From assembly GCA_031119595.1 (NCBI GenBank), contig JAVHXX010000261.1:1-6463 (forward strand): a DNA stretch of 6,463 nt, read 5' to 3'. Origin of the DNA: Patulibacter sp. Lineage in GTDB: Bacteria; Actinomycetota; Thermoleophilia; Solirubrobacterales; Solirubrobacteraceae. Position numbers and translations under genes: made by a program. Below are positions 5,715 through 6,463 of this stretch, piece after piece (position 1 is the stretch's first letter; each line of letters starts with the position of its first letter). Under the pieces are notes generated by a model, which ran no database searches, was not told where the DNA came from, and worked only from the letters and a program-made list of their open reading frames with translations.

Positions 5715-6463
5715 TCAGCGGCGCTTGGGTGCGCGGATCGTCGGGCGCGCGAGCACGTTCGTCACGCGCTTCGGCGGGTCTTCGACGATCACCCGCACCA
5801 GCGGCCGCAGGGACCCCTTCGTCGCGAGGAGCGCGCGGACCGCCTTCGGCAGACGGAGTCGCACGCCCTTCGACCGCGTGTCGGTGAGCTCGAACGGTGC
5901 CGTGGCCACGATCCTCGTGCCCACCGTGAGCGTGACGACGCCGCGGACCGGCACCGGCACGACCGACGCCGCCACGACCCGACCCGTGAGTGCTCCCTTC
6001 GTCGACACGCGCAGCGAATCGAACGCGAACGTGAGCGCGGGGATCGGCTGCGGCGTGGCGGTGGGCGGGACGAGCGTGCCCGTGTGCGGGGTCGCGCCGA
6101 GTCCGTCGGCCAGCGGCAACTGCGGCGTCTGCGGTGCCGGCTGCGGGCTCGGATCGACGGGTGCGCCGGACTGCCCGGATTCGGTCTGCGGCGGCGACGG
6201 CGGAGTCGGCGTGGGCGTGGGCGTCGGTGTCGGCGTGGGCGTCGGCGTGGGCGTGGGCGTGGGCGTCGGCGTGGGCGTCGGCGTCGGCGTGGGCGTCGGC
6301 GTCGGCGTGGGCGTCGGCGTCGGTGTCGGGGTCGGCGTGGGTGTCGGGGTCGGCGTCGGCGTGGGCGTCGGGGTCGGCGTGGGCGTCGGCGTCGGGGTCG
6401 GCGTCGGCGTCGGCGTCGGCGTGGGTGTCGGCGTCGGCGTGGGTGTCGGGGTCGGCGTGGGCG
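5715..6463 (-). CDS. Pro-Thr repeat protein with small beta-rich C-terminal domain, N-terminus outside the window
   Basis: On the minus strand the frame is open from the right edge to TGA at 5717-5715, giving 248 visible residues; the start is not seen. The first 86 visible residues are 43 unbroken Pro-Thr dipeptides, continuing past the edge. Then comes a Pro/Gln/Ser-rich stretch (PSPQPAPQTPQLPLADG) and, from about 6029 down, a beta-rich region of about 104 residues (FAFDSLRVSTKGALTGRVV; GVVTLTVGTRIVATAPFELTD; VRVIVEDPPKRV) ending in a basic tail (RAPKRR). The family is not recognised. Pro-Thr tracts are known as stiff, often glycosylated cell-wall spacers in exported actinobacterial proteins, so an exported or surface protein is likely, but no signal peptide is in view. 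The beta region and basic tail resemble in style the C-terminus of the neighbouring dioxygenase. The gene lies upstream of the dioxygenase on the same strand, 244 bp away. Confidence 0.75.
   Translation of the reverse strand, partial: PTPTPTPTPTPTPTPTPTPTPTPTPTPTPTPTPTPTPTPTPTPTPTPTPTPTPTPTPTPTPTPTPTPTPTPTPTPTPTPTPTPTPTPPSPPQTESGQSGAPVDPSPQPAPQTPQLPLADGLGATPHTGTLVPPTATPQPIPALTFAFDSLRVSTKGALTGRVVAASVVPVPVRGVVTLTVGTRIVATAPFELTDTRSKGVRLRLPKAVRALLATKGSLRPLVRVIVEDPPKRVTNVLARPTIRAPKRR
6204..6463 (-). repeat. Hexanucleotide-type tandem repeat encoding (Pro-Thr)n, at least 43 units
   Basis: A six-base period of the form GGNGTN on the plus strand runs without an indel from about 6204 to the window edge. 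All base changes fall at the two N positions, so on the minus strand every Thr codon is ACG, ACA, ACC or (once, at the end) ACT and every Pro codon CCG or CCC. The tract continues outside the window. Confidence 0.95.

Noticed and set aside
6204..6463. CRISPR-like or satellite interpretation of the right-end repeat
   Set aside because: The unit is six bases with no spacers and it stays in frame with a coding domain; it is a protein-coding Pro-Thr tract.

Overview
The window is very GC-rich DNA in which nearly every third codon position is G or C. Long spurious reading frames therefore run opposite most real genes. Gene content and style suggest a high-GC actinobacterium-like organism, possibly of the Thermoleophilia/Solirubrobacter type: Tat-exported metalloenzymes, Thr/Pro-rich linkers, and small basic beta-rich domains at the C-terminus of secreted proteins. 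That assignment is inference from style, not from a marker gene.

Layout. Plus strand, 1-3241: the 3' part of an EfeO-type iron-binding protein built from tandem imelysin (M75) units repeating every 747 bp. Its stop overlaps (ATGA) the start of efeB, a Tat-exported heme peroxidase of the DyP family. This is the distal part of an efeUOB-type iron uptake operon; the EfeO N-terminus and any efeU lie left of the window. A 113-bp convergent gap follows, with a 16-bp perfect palindrome. Minus strand, 5470-3355: a Tat-exported intradiol ring-cleavage dioxygenase with a His-rich N-terminus, a Gly/Pro/Thr linker and an extra C-terminal domain, and downstream of it an unrecognised multi-pass membrane protein. 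Minus strand, from the right edge to 5715: the C-terminal part of a protein with at least 43 uninterrupted Pro-Thr dipeptides followed by a small beta-rich domain.

The 244-bp gap upstream of the dioxygenase holds three CTCA-headed 11-mers in perfect 11-bp phase, a pattern expected for an OmpR/PhoB-family response regulator.

How the genes may work together. EfeO and EfeB act outside the membrane to bind and oxidise or release iron for the EfeU permease. The neighbouring dioxygenase is a secreted non-heme Fe(III) enzyme of a family that cleaves catechols. A link between extracellular catechol cleavage and iron capture is attractive but unproven. The most unusual points are the tandem EfeO array, the His-rich leader and C-terminal extension of the dioxygenase, the phased boxes, and the long Pro-Thr tract. 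No RNA gene, CRISPR array or insertion sequence was seen.
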